A stretch of 64,000 bases of DNA from UBA4781 sp963556045. GTDB lineage: Bacteria; Chloroflexota; Anaerolineae; Anaerolineales; Anaerolineaceae. Below, one piece after another: positions 17,181 through 25,587 of this stretch. Each line of letters opens with the position of its first letter. Within the stretch, counting starts at the first letter, position 1. The position numbers were made by a program, and so were the translations under genes. The notes below the pieces were generated by a model. The model was given only the letters and a program-made list of their open reading frames with translations, ran no database searches and was not told the DNA's origin. The DNA lies in assembly GCA_963556045.3 (NCBI GenBank), contig CAUVYA020000002.1:2480001-2544000 (forward strand). Reading direction: 5' to 3'.

Positions 17181-17738
17181 CTATTTCTTGCTCAGGCTGC
17201 CTTTTTTGGTGCGAGTGGCAGCATACGCCACCAGCAGCAGTGTTCCAAATACGCCGGCGCTGACGACGTTCATGATAGCGGCGGTAATACCCTGGGTGAA
17301 GACCAGATTTACTGGTTCCTGATAGATGAGAATATCGAGAACAGGAGCGACAATAACCCATGCCACCACGTTGCCGATGAGTTGGATCAGGTTGAAAGTG
17401 AGAATATCCTTCCCCTTGAATTCACCTTCTTCAACCTTGGTGCGGTTGAATGCAAAACCAAAAATAAAACCAGAAACACCGCTGGCAATTACCCAGCTCC
17501 ACCAGGGTGAACCATATTGAACGGCATCACTGAGTGCATGACCGATGAATGAGATCAAAGCACCTGCGATAGGTCCGAACAGGGTGGCGAAGAAGCTGCT
17601 CAATCCGTATGCGGTCTGAAAGCTGGTTTCAGGAATTGGCGATGGGATTTTAACGTACATGAATAACAGCATGAAGATAGCAGCGCCCAATCCTGTTGCG
17701 ACGATTGTTTTGGTAGTAACTTTGAAAAGCCCTTTCAT
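17181..17738 (-). CDS. ECF transporter substrate-binding (S) component, UPF0397 family
   Basis: 185 residues with five to six membrane segments. The family pattern of UPF0397 is clear: 'VKIPSPIPET', 'LFGPIAGALISFIGHALSDA', 'YGSPWWSWVIASGVSGFIFG'. AAGGAG lies before the ATG. Members are often annotated as riboflavin-type S components, but the substrate is not established from sequence. Its operon ends in a SAM hydroxide adenosyltransferase, so a purine/adenosine- or methionine-related substrate is an alternative; this is inference. Confidence 0.88.
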   Translation of the reverse strand: MKGLFKVTTKTIVATGLGAAIFMLLFMYVKIPSPIPETSFQTAYGLSSFFATLFGPIAGALISFIGHALSDAVQYGSPWWSWVIASGVSGFIFGFAFNRTKVEEGEFKGKDILTFNLIQLIGNVVAWVIVAPVLDILIYQEPVNLVFTQGITAAIMNVVSAGVFGTLLLVAYAATRTKKGSLSKK

Positions 17739-17808
17739 ATTAATTCTCCTTTGAATAATGAAAAAAATCAGATGTTATCGAGATTTTATATTTATCCGGC
17801 TGAAAACA

Positions 17809-17958
17809 TTACATACATCCTGCCAGTCCTTCACCGCCGGCATCAAAAAGAATCTCCTCAATATAGATGACAGCTTCGTTCAGCTTGATCGATATAAATT
17901 TGGTTAAATTTTCTTCTTTGTAGATCAACCTTCCTGTCATTTTGGCTGATTCAGCCAT
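17809..17958 (-). CDS. Possible 49-residue small protein upstream of the ECF S gene
   Basis: A short frame on the same strand, ending 70 nt before the S-component start and beginning 12 nt after the end of the weak frame upstream. Its translation is ordinary-looking and acidic ('EENLTKFISIKLNEAVIYIEEILFDAGGEG'; residues 15-44 in two parts). No family recognised. The nearest ribosome-binding-like sequence, AAGGAGGAG, is more than 25 nt upstream. It may be real, a remnant, or chance. Confidence 0.3.
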   Translation of the reverse strand: MAESAKMTGRLIYKEENLTKFISIKLNEAVIYIEEILFDAGGEGLAGCM

Positions 17959-17970
17959 TGTAAAAATGGT

Positions 17971-18372
17971 TTAATTGGTTAATTTCGATATCTCCTCCTT
18001 TCCTGAAAAAATGATGTGAATGTTTTCCAGTTGTTTAAGGGGTATTTGCATGAATGGTTGCCCAACTGGAATTCCATGTAAGCAATATGTATTAATATCT
18101 GCCACCCGGATATCCGCAGCGCTGATGCCAAAATCTCGTTTTGCAGCTTTTGTGCGCGGTCGAGAGCTATATTTACTATCAACTGATTCGATCTTTTCTT
18201 TGGAACAATAGATTATATTGTAGGCAGGAGTGCAAACGGGAATCTTTTCATTTCGCTGACCTGGTATTACTCTATTGACCATCCTTGTTTCCCTGTCCTG
18301 AATAGATAATTGCTTCATAAATAGAATAACAATAATATATGGAATCAGTTGCTTTAATCTTACATTATTCAA
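17971..18372 (-). CDS. Weak open frame, possible remnant gene
   Basis: A 133-codon frame without a clear ribosome binding site. Composition looks protein-like only in the C-terminal half ('DFGISAADIRVADINTYCLHGIP'). An overlapping frame on the opposite strand (18020-18211) looks about equally plausible. No family recognised. With the 49-codon frame downstream it could be a decayed gene formerly preceding the ECF operon. Confidence 0.25.
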   Translation of the reverse strand: MNNVRLKQLIPYIIVILFMKQLSIQDRETRMVNRVIPGQRNEKIPVCTPAYNIIYCSKEKIESVDSKYSSRPRTKAAKRDFGISAADIRVADINTYCLHGIPVGQPFMQIPLKQLENIHIIFSGKEEISKLTN

Positions 18373-18743
18373 GAAAATGAATCAATGATTTTCCGAGTTT
18401 CTCAGGATATTTTGATGACAGTATGTTTATATCTGTTGAAGGATCTGCAATTTGTATTACACAGCATGTATTGATGATGAGATGAAAAATGGTTTGATCT
18501 TGATCCCTGTCGCTGTAATATAGTCAATCAAAACCGGAATGGACTGCAACGATACCTTTTCCCCATTGTTGATTAAACCATATGTACATCGCATACGATG
18601 ATAAGCCGTATAATGCAGGAAGATAAATGAATGCCTGGCAGGTTGATTTGGTTCTTCTCATTGGGTATGATAAAGAAGATTGAAGGTTCTATACTTGTGA
18701 TCTTTCTTTATTGATTTTTCTTTGAGAGACGATAGGTGAGGAT
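18373..18743. other. Intergenic region upstream of the HD-GYP sensor gene
   Basis: 371 nt with no convincing gene. A TATAAT occurs at 18609-18614, preceded by a small palindrome CATCG-cata-CGATG at 18587-18600, but no good -35 accompanies it. It may be the control region of the downstream gene. Confidence 0.4.
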
Positions 18744-20825
18744 ATGGTTTTTTCGGATATCTTGAATAATGCAGCCTTATTATTAGTGCTCGGGATTGTA
18801 CAGAATTTGATCCAGCATCAATGGACACATAATTCTACCTGGGGACAGATCATCAGGGGCGTGCTGTTTGGAGCTGTTGCGATCGCAGCCATGTCGCAGC
18901 CGGTAAATTTCAGCCCGGGTATTTTTTTTGATGGTCGTTCGGTTGTTCTCAGCATTGGTGGTTTATTTGGCGGACCGGTAGTGGTTGCGGTTTCCAGCTT
19001 CATTGCAGTGTGCTATCGTGTTTATCTTGGCGGGGTGGGAATGCTTACTGGTGTGGGATCGATCCTGATCGCTGCCGGCAGCGGCTTGTTGTATCGAAAG
19101 ATCATCAAAGGGCAGGTTCAGAAACTCAATTTTGGTCGTTTATTGGTCTTTGGATTTTGTGTGCATGCGATCCTGATTGGCTGGTTCGCCACCCTTCCGG
19201 CTGAAACCTTTTTGGATATCATTAATGACATTGCTTTGCGATACTTATTGGTATTTCCGTTGGCAACAGCGATTCTCGGCAGCGTGATCCTTGCCCAGGA
19301 ATTACGTTCCATTGCAGAGGAGCGTTCGCGTATTGATTCACAAAAATATCGTGCAGTCTTGGAAACTGCCCCGGATATCATCATGACGCTTGACCAGGAG
19401 GGAAATATTCAATTTATTAACCACATTCCGGATTGGTTTGGTGATTCGAAAATCTTAAATGAAAAAGCCGTTTCATTCCTTGACACTGCGTATGTTGATC
19501 TTTTCATGGAAAAGTTCGAGCAGGTATTCAAGGAACGGCAGAACTTTTCCGGTGAATTTCTCATTCATTCACCCAATGGATTCCAAAGATGGTATTCAGC
19601 CAGTTTTGGATTCATGGAAGAAGAGAATTCCATGAACAGAGTTGTCGTTGTTGCAAAAGACATCACCCGGCAGATGGAGGATTTTGAGACCATTCAGCAG
19701 CGTAATCGCGAGGTCCAAAATATTTATGAAATCGGACAGTTGATAAGCAGTTCGCTGGATATCGGTTTGATCTACGATTCTTTTTTTCAACGAGTTTCTA
19801 AGATAATACCCTGTGATAATCTCCTGATCTCCTCTTACCATCCTTTGCAAAAGAAGATCAAGTGCGAGTATTGCCGTTTACATGGAGAGAAGATCACGAC
19901 TCTCCCTCACCAACAAAAAGATTTGGATGAGGATGGGAATAGTTTACAGAATCAGGTCATAAAAACCCAGCAATCCACGATCATTCATGACATTCAAGAG
20001 TGTGAAGATCCGGGTAAACAGGCATATCGGATTGAAATTGATGGAAAATTGTATATGCTGGAAAAAAATCCCTGCAATGAAAATCCCTCCGTCAGATCCG
20101 GTATTATGGTACCTATTATTCTAAATATGGAAACGGTGGGAATGATCCAGGTTTACAGCTATAAGCAAGATGCGTATGGCGACCAGGAATTACATTTTCT
20201 GCAGGCGATCGCTGCGCAAATTGCGGTTGCGAGCAACAATGCCAAATTATATGAAGACCTTCGACTGGCATACGATAAAACACTGGAAGGCTGGAGTACC
20301 GCGCTGCAGATGCGCGAAAAGGAAACAGCCGGGCATACAAGGCGGGTCGCCGAGTTATGTATGCAGCTGGCAGACCGAATAGGAATTGTCGAAGAAGAAA
20401 AAGTACATCTATGGCGCGGAGCCTTGCTGCATGATATTGGGAAACTTGTTATCCCGGATGACATCCTTCATAAACCAGGACCGCTTGATGAGGAAGAATG
20501 GGCGGTGATCAAGAAACATCCGCAATTTGCCTATGACTGGTTGTATCCTATTGAATATTTGCGACCGGCATTGGATATACCCTATTCTCATCATGAACGC
20601 TGGGATGGCTCTGGATATCCCCAGGGATTGAAGGGAAAAGAGATCCCGATCTTTGCTCGAATATTTGCCGTGGTGGATGTATTCGATGCGCTTACCTCTG
20701 ATCGCCCTTATCGTAAAGCATGGTCTATTAAGAAAACGCTGAAATACCTGCAAGACCAGGTCAACATCCAGTTTGATCCGGAAGTTGTCAAGATCTTCGT
20801 GGAACTCATACAAGAAAAAATGTAG
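18744..20825 (+). CDS. LytS-type 5TM sensor with PAS, GAF and HD-GYP phosphodiesterase domains
   Basis: 693 residues. Residues 1-185 are a 5TMR-LYT membrane sensor ('GGLFGGPVVVAVSSFIAVCYRVYLGG' split, residues 72-97). A PAS domain follows at about 200-310, a GAF domain at about 330-505 and an HD-GYP domain at about 525-690. The HD-GYP motifs are complete: HTRRV, LLHDIGK (His563-Asp564), HHERWDGSGYP (616-626) and 'DVFDALTSDRPYRKA'. The predicted activity is hydrolysis of cyclic di-GMP. GGTGAGGAT precedes the ATG. It appears monocistronic; the downstream gene is convergent. Confidence 0.92.
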   Translation: MVFSDILNNAALLLVLGIVQNLIQHQWTHNSTWGQIIRGVLFGAVAIAAMSQPVNFSPGIFFDGRSVVLSIGGLFGGPVVVAVSSFIAVCYRVYLGGVGMLTGVGSILIAAGSGLLYRKIIKGQVQKLNFGRLLVFGFCVHAILIGWFATLPAETFLDIINDIALRYLLVFPLATAILGSVILAQELRSIAEERSRIDSQKYRAVLETAPDIIMTLDQEGNIQFINHIPDWFGDSKILNEKAVSFLDTAYVDLFMEKFEQVFKERQNFSGEFLIHSPNGFQRWYSASFGFMEEENSMNRVVVVAKDITRQMEDFETIQQRNREVQNIYEIGQLISSSLDIGLIYDSFFQRVSKIIPCDNLLISSYHPLQKKIKCEYCRLHGEKITTLPHQQKDLDEDGNSLQNQVIKTQQSTIIHDIQECEDPGKQAYRIEIDGKLYMLEKNPCNENPSVRSGIMVPIILNMETVGMIQVYSYKQDAYGDQELHFLQAIAAQIAVASNNAKLYEDLRLAYDKTLEGWSTALQMREKETAGHTRRVAELCMQLADRIGIVEEEKVHLWRGALLHDIGKLVIPDDILHKPGPLDEEEWAVIKKHPQFAYDWLYPIEYLRPALDIPYSHHERWDGSGYPQGLKGKEIPIFARIFAVVDVFDALTSDRPYRKAWSIKKTLKYLQDQVNIQFDPEVVKIFVELIQEKM

Positions 20826-20844
20826 AGTAGGTGCGATCTTCTGC

Positions 20845-21126
20845 TTACGCTTTCCATGTATCGGTATGGGCTAAACTTATGATTAAATTGACGAATCCCA
20901 GTACGGCAATACCAAGAAAAGCCAGGTTGTTCATCACGTACCATAATATGATGCCCACCGCGAAAAGGCAAATACCAAGAATGAAGAATGCCATGTAATT
21001 AGGTTCGATCGTGCCGCTTACCTTGTGGTTTTTTGAAGCGATGAAAATAAAAATTGCTAGCAGCAGCATACCTATCGCGAGCAGACTGGGAAATATGTAA
21101 GGTGTGATCATTATCTTTATCAGCAA
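20845..21126 (-). CDS. Small three-helix membrane protein of unknown function
   Basis: 93 residues with three hydrophobic segments (about 10-30, 45-65, 67-85) and short polar ends. No domain recognised. It is convergent with the HD-GYP gene (19 nt between the stops) and divergent from the large DUF4062 gene. Confidence 0.6.
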   Translation of the reverse strand: MLIKIMITPYIFPSLLAIGMLLLAIFIFIASKNHKVSGTIEPNYMAFFILGICLFAVGIILWYVMNNLAFLGIAVLGFVNLIISLAHTDTWKA

Positions 21127-21256
21127 CTAATCTATCTTTTTCCCATTATAAAGTCGTGTTCACCAGGCAGAAATTCTTAAAATGTGCAATTCTGCATTAG
21201 CCACCTGAAGCAGTACAGTCAATAATGCTGGGAATGACGGTTGAATAATAAGGAAA

Positions 21257-21276
21257 ATGTAACAGAATTGTTACAT
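21257..21276. promoter_or_regulatory. 20-bp operator-like palindrome upstream of the DUF4062 gene
   Basis: ATGTAAC (21257-21263) and GTTACAT (21270-21276) flank the centre AGAATT. The palindrome lies 14 nt upstream of the -35 hexamer of the promoter at 21291, a position suited to an activator or repressor dimer. Confidence 0.55.
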
Positions 21277-21290
21277 GAAGGGGAAACCGA

Positions 21291-21318
21291 TTGACGTACG
21301 CTGTTCAGATTATATAAT
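21291..21318 (+). promoter_or_regulatory. Strong sigma-70-type promoter for the DUF4062-NTPase gene
   Basis: TTGACG (21291-21296), a 16-nt spacer and TATAAT (21313-21318). It is the best consensus promoter in the window. It predicts a 5' leader of about 85 nt before the ATG at 21413. Confidence 0.7.
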
Positions 21319-21339
21319 CAGGAACGAAGAGGTTCATCA

Positions 21340-21361
21340 CCTGCTCAACACGCTGAGCAGG
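21340..21361 (+). repeat. Stem-loop in the 5' leader of the DUF4062 gene
   Basis: CCTGCTCA (21340-21347) pairs perfectly with TGAGCAGG (21354-21361) around a 6-nt loop, within the predicted leader transcript. No T tract follows, so it is not an obvious terminator. Confidence 0.45.
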
Positions 21362-21412
21362 ATGCGAAGACAATCAAACTGGGAAGAACAAAGAAGGATG
21401 AATAGGTGAGAT

Positions 21413-24400
21413 ATGTTTGATCTGGTTCAATTCAATGAAAAATTAATCCGGAAAGGGAATATTCCGGCGCTAATCGAAGCGGTGAAACATCCCAATCTTT
21501 TTGCTCGCTGCAGCGCCATTAATGATCTCGGATTACAGGTATCCAATCCGGCAGTAGTGGATAGCGTCCCTGTGCTGCTGGAGGCACTATTATCAAATGA
21601 TGACCTGTCGAGTCTGATGGCTTCTATCACTTTAGGGAAATTGGGGAATTACTCTCATGAATTGGTGCTGAAACGGATGGATCAAACCGGGCAGGCATGG
21701 CTGTCTCGACTGTACGATCGGCAGTCAATCCCCGAAAAGGATTCATCATTGAGTAAATTATTTCGCGCACTGGGGAATATCGGAAATCCCGACAGCCTGG
21801 AAATCATTGTGCCGCTGCTGGAAGAATTGTACTGTTATCAGTACAGCGAACGTATCTCATCGGAATTGTATCGTGTGACCATGCTGGATGCGTTGACCTG
21901 CGTTGGCAAGATCAGAAGCGAACGGGGAGTGGATGTTCTTCTACATGCGACAAAACAACTGGATAAGCGCTTTCTGGGCACCATCATCTGGCTTTGGGGC
22001 AGATCGGCGGTTGAAAAAGCGCGAAACGGGATCATGGAGTATGTTTTCTCTCCAGACGAGATACTGCACCACAAGGCACTGGAAACTCTTTCTCAGGAAT
22101 TGACGATTTTCCTATCCTCCACATTTCGCGATATGCAGGAAGATCGCGACGCTTTGATCGCCGAGTGTATGCCGCGCCTTCGAAAAGAATGCAATGACCG
22201 CGGAATAAAAATGAACGTGATCGATCTGCGCTGGGGAATAACCCCCGAAGATACACGCTCTACGGAAAGCCTGGTACGATCCTGCCTGCATCGCATCGAC
22301 CAATGTCAATCGCATCATTTTATCTTCGTCGGTATGCTGGGATATCAATATGGGCATACCTGCAAATGGGACAGGACCGGTGAACTTCACAGTATGACGG
22401 AAATCGAAATACTGCATGCGTTGACCGGTGATAATAACAATCGACCACGCTTGTCTTTATTCTATTTGCGCGAGCCTAAACAGGATGAAGACACACAGGA
22501 TTCCTCCGTTCGAAGAGCGTTGGAATTACGCAGGAAAGTAGAAGAACTTTCACGCCGCTATCCGGATGTTAAGATCACAGACTCCTATGCTTCTCCTGAA
22601 GAATTGAGCAGCGATCTCTTCCGCGACGTTTACCAGTACCTGGAAAAAACATTCCCGGCGCTCAATGCAAAAGATGATGTCTTGCAGGGTATATTCGATC
22701 AATATCGCTGGCATTCAGGACAGTTGACGCCTTCGTACATTCCACAGGAGAAAGATTTCCAATTGGTTGATTCAATTGTCAAGCTGGCGATGCCTGTGCT
22801 GATTGCCGGTGGGGAAGGGATTGGGAAAACCTCTTTGCTTTGCCACTGGGCGGAGCAGAGGATCAATATCAGCGATTCAGACCTGATCATCACGCATAAC
22901 CTGCATCTTTCGCGACCTGACCAGAAAATGGAAAAATTGTATGAGCATCTTGCGTGGGAACTCTCCCGTATGCTGAAGCAGCCTTTTGATGAGGCTTTCC
23001 GTTCGCGATTGCTTGATGAAAATTCCAATATGCCAAAACTCCAGCAATTGTTCCATATCTTCTCGGGTACACTGCCGGAAGGAAAACGCTTGATCATTCT
23101 GCTGGATGGATTTAATGTTGAGGATACTGCCTTGATCGATACGGGCTGGCAGTATCCTCATCTTCCTCCCAATGTTCATTTAACAGCATTTACCGGATCG
23201 AGTATTCAGGGTTCCGGTATTCGTGATTTCCAGCATCCCAATCTTATGTTTTGGAATGTCGAAAAGTTAGAGAGGGATCTGAACGAAATGGATGTTGAAT
23301 GCATCATCACCCGCAGGTTGAATGCTTTTGGGAAAGAGTTGACCTTCAACCAGCAAAAAATGATCCTTTCCATGAATCAAATAAAAAACCCCTTGTTTTT
23401 ACAGGAAGTTCTCTCCTATTTGATCCGCTATGCGCCGGAACCCGGGCAGGGAAATGAATCATTTGAAGAAATTGTCCTTTCAGAAATGAAAACACTGCTG
23501 GGTGCGCACGACCTGCAGCAGCTTTATTATGTGCTGCTTGCCAAGAGTGTGCAAAAATACGGAGCGGTCTTTCTTGAACTCATCGACCTGCTCTCTGTCC
23601 AATATGATGATTGCAGTGATGATCAATTAAGCACATGGATACAGGAGCGCAACCTGCAGGTGGACTCTTCCATGATCCTTGCCCTGCATGATTTTCTGGG
23701 TGAAAGTTTGAACTATCAAATTGCGCATGGTTCGTTTAAAGCCGCCTTTGAACGCATCAATAAAGAAATGATTCCTGCTGCTGTTCCCGGCGGATCATTC
23801 TCTCAAGCCAATTTCACTGCCCGATCCGTCACCCCGCATGCATCCGAGGTCGAAGAATTGATCGAATCGTGGAACAGCCAGGCTCGTGAGCGGGTAGAAC
23901 CTATTCTCCAGCATCAAGTGCAAAACAGTGATTTTCAATTCAAGACAGTTGTATCAGGGCAGAAGGATGGATCGAAAGAATTGGAAAAAGCCATTCAAAA
24001 AGCCAAGGATGGCACCATCATCATCCTGGAGCCTGGCTTGTATTCCATTTCCAGAACGCTCAAGGTCAGGAACCGCATCGCACTGGTGGCTGACACACAG
24101 CAAATGAGTGAGCAGAATGAAGAGGTGGTACTTGAGGTAGGACACGGCTTATCAGAAATGCTGCAGATCGATCTGGGCAAGGTCCGACCTCGAATAGGAC
24201 CCTCCGGAAACGCTCTGGCTTTATTCCTGGCAGAAGGCATCACGTTTAAAACGAAGGAACCTTTAACAACCTTGATTACGGTACAAAAAGGGATCGTAGG
24301 TTTCAAGGATTGTCGATTTGAAGGCTTTCACGATTCTGAGGAGATCCCGAATGAAGGGGGGCGGGGATTGTCGCTGCAGAAGGAAAGCGGTGGGTACGTC

Positions 24401-24601
24401 AGCAACTGTATGTTTACGGGATTCAGTTCAGCGGGCATCTTTTTCGAACAAGCCTCAGATTTTCTTGTGCATCAAAGTGCTTTCGAGGAGAATGCCTGGG
24501 GCATTACTTCCAAATGCAGGGGAAACAGCGGTTTTGTGCTGGAATGTTCTTTCCATTCCAATTATTTTGGGGCATCCACACCGATGGGAATGCGGAGATG
24601 A
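21413..24601 (+). CDS. HEAT-DUF4062-P-loop NTPase protein with beta-helix start (N-terminal part of a frameshifted gene)
   Basis: 1062 residues. Residues 1-225 look like HEAT-type helical repeats. A DUF4062 domain begins near 231 with TIFLSSTFRDMQEDRDAL and contains 'VIDLRWGI' and 'FVGMLGYQYG'. A P-loop NTPase follows, with Walker A GGEGIGKTSL (about 466-475) and Walker B RLIILLDGF (about 559-567); the overall layout resembles STAND/NACHT-type regulators. From about residue 860 a right-handed parallel beta-helix begins and is cut off by a stop at 24601. The next frame continues the beta-helix, so this is one gene with a -1 shift near TTTTGGGG (24565-24572). DUF4062-NTPase combinations occur in signalling and immune-like proteins; the exact role is unknown. 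Confidence 0.8.
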   Translation: MFDLVQFNEKLIRKGNIPALIEAVKHPNLFARCSAINDLGLQVSNPAVVDSVPVLLEALLSNDDLSSLMASITLGKLGNYSHELVLKRMDQTGQAWLSRLYDRQSIPEKDSSLSKLFRALGNIGNPDSLEIIVPLLEELYCYQYSERISSELYRVTMLDALTCVGKIRSERGVDVLLHATKQLDKRFLGTIIWLWGRSAVEKARNGIMEYVFSPDEILHHKALETLSQELTIFLSSTFRDMQEDRDALIAECMPRLRKECNDRGIKMNVIDLRWGITPEDTRSTESLVRSCLHRIDQCQSHHFIFVGMLGYQYGHTCKWDRTGELHSMTEIEILHALTGDNNNRPRLSLFYLREPKQDEDTQDSSVRRALELRRKVEELSRRYPDVKITDSYASPEELSSDLFRDVYQYLEKTFPALNAKDDVLQGIFDQYRWHSGQLTPSYIPQEKDFQLVDSIVKLAMPVLIAGGEGIGKTSLLCHWAEQRINISDSDLIITHNLHLSRPDQKMEKLYEHLAWELSRMLKQPFDEAFRSRLLDENSNMPKLQQLFHIFSGTLPEGKRLIILLDGFNVEDTALIDTGWQYPHLPPNVHLTAFTGSSIQGSGIRDFQHPNLMFWNVEKLERDLNEMDVECIITRRLNAFGKELTFNQQKMILSMNQIKNPLFLQEVLSYLIRYAPEPGQGNESFEEIVLSEMKTLLGAHDLQQLYYVLLAKSVQKYGAVFLELIDLLSVQYDDCSDDQLSTWIQERNLQVDSSMILALHDFLGESLNYQIAHGSFKAAFERINKEMIPAAVPGGSFSQANFTARSVTPHASEVEELIESWNSQARERVEPILQHQVQNSDFQFKTVVSGQKDGSKELEKAIQKAKDGTIIILEPGLYSISRTLKVRNRIALVADTQQMSEQNEEVVLEVGHGLSEMLQIDLGKVRPRIGPSGNALALFLAEGITFKTKEPLTTLITVQKGIVGFKDCRFEGFHDSEEIPNEGGRGLSLQKESGGYVSNCMFTGFSSAGIFFEQASDFLVHQSAFEENAWGITSKCRGNSGFVLECSFHSNYFGASTPMGMRR

Positions 24602-25302
24602 TCATTTTTGATAACGACATTGTGGGAAGCAGGGGAGAGGGATTGAATTTCGGAGGAGCCTGTACGATCATTGCACACAACAATATCATTCGTGGATCGG
24701 TCTATGATAATGTGCACATTGGCGCGGAAGCGACGGTGGCACTGGTCAAAAATCAGATTCTGGATGGGTACTGCTATGGCATCACTGCTTACTCGCAGAA
24801 TCCGCATACCTTCATCTACCGCAACCAGATATTCCGCAATAATCTTGGTGGAATTAAGCTAAATGATGCTTTTCACGGGCAGATACTCGATAACGAAGTG
24901 GCGTACAACCTGCTGACAGGCATCACCCTTTCACATCATACCTGCGCCCTGGTTGCCTATAATGCCGTGCATGATAACCTGCAAAATGGAATCGGCGTTT
25001 TCTCGGATCAATCCATGCCGATCGGTCATAACCACTGCCACTCGAACGGTGCCATGGGAATTATGGCATCGCAGCATGCCATTCCGATTCTGGCAAGAAA
25101 TCTCAGTGAGAATAATGGGCTGAGCGGTTTCTACGTGGTGGAAAACCGCGCTTGCAGGTTTGAACAGAATTCAAGCTGGGGAAACAAGGAATTCGGCATC
25201 GAAATTCCCTATGGAGAAAGGATCCAGGATTTCTTTTTATGCCTGAAGAACGCATTCGGCAATATTGGGTCGATTAATTACAGGGAGTTCGGCGTCCGCT
25301 GA
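24598..25302 (+). CDS. Right-handed beta-helix C-terminal part, separated by a -1 frameshift
   Basis: About 234 residues from an ATG at 24598 that overlaps the upstream stop as ATGA. The frame remains open upstream, back to about 24514. The chain is a series of ~23-residue beta-helix coils with N-x-I/V and G-I patterns ('NNIIRGSVYDNVHIG', 'NQIFRNNLGGIKLND', 'NAVHDNLQNGIGVFS'). Joining 'ECSFHSNYFG' from the first frame to 'IHTDGNAEMIIFDN' from this one restores a normal coil, so it is the C-terminal part of the preceding protein. It could be translated by re-initiation at ATGA, by ribosomal slippage, or the break could be a base-calling error in the G run. Confidence 0.75.
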   Translation: MIIFDNDIVGSRGEGLNFGGACTIIAHNNIIRGSVYDNVHIGAEATVALVKNQILDGYCYGITAYSQNPHTFIYRNQIFRNNLGGIKLNDAFHGQILDNEVAYNLLTGITLSHHTCALVAYNAVHDNLQNGIGVFSDQSMPIGHNHCHSNGAMGIMASQHAIPILARNLSENNGLSGFYVVENRACRFEQNSSWGNKEFGIEIPYGERIQDFFLCLKNAFGNIGSINYREFGVR

Positions 25303-25342
25303 CGACTGCAATTTAAGGATTTTAGAATACCGGGATATGATA

Positions 25343-25374
25343 AACAACAGCTTCCTGAAATGGTAGCTGTTGTT
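25343..25374 (+). repeat. Stem-loop downstream of the beta-helix gene
   Basis: AACAACAGCT (25343-25352) pairs perfectly with AGCTGTTGTT (25365-25374) around a 12-nt loop, 40 nt after the beta-helix stop. It is terminator-like in position but has no clean T tract. Confidence 0.4.
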
Positions 25375-25465
25375 GCTATGATTCTCTCCAATCATAGAAT
25401 CGGATATCTGGCGAATGGGAATTACTCGCAATACTGTATCCTGTGAATTACATCAAGGAGATTGT

Positions 25466-25519
25466 ATGTTTTTTATTGCTGTTGTATTCATGGGAATCGG
25501 TGTGAGTTTGGAGATTTGA
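25466..25519 (+). CDS. Possible 17-residue hydrophobic peptide
   Basis: AAGGAG (25455-25460) with good spacing precedes an ATG and 17 codons (MFFIAVVFMGIGVSLEI). It lies 68 nt before the glycosyltransferase-like gene. The ribosome binding site is strong, but the frame is too short to judge. It could be a leader peptide or a small membrane protein. The rest of 25375-25587 shows nothing. Confidence 0.25.
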   Translation: MFFIAVVFMGIGVSLEI

Positions 25520-25587
25520 AAAGAAAAGCGTACCTCAAGATGCATCCCTCATGGTAAATTGAGCAATCTTGAACAAACAGGAATAGT

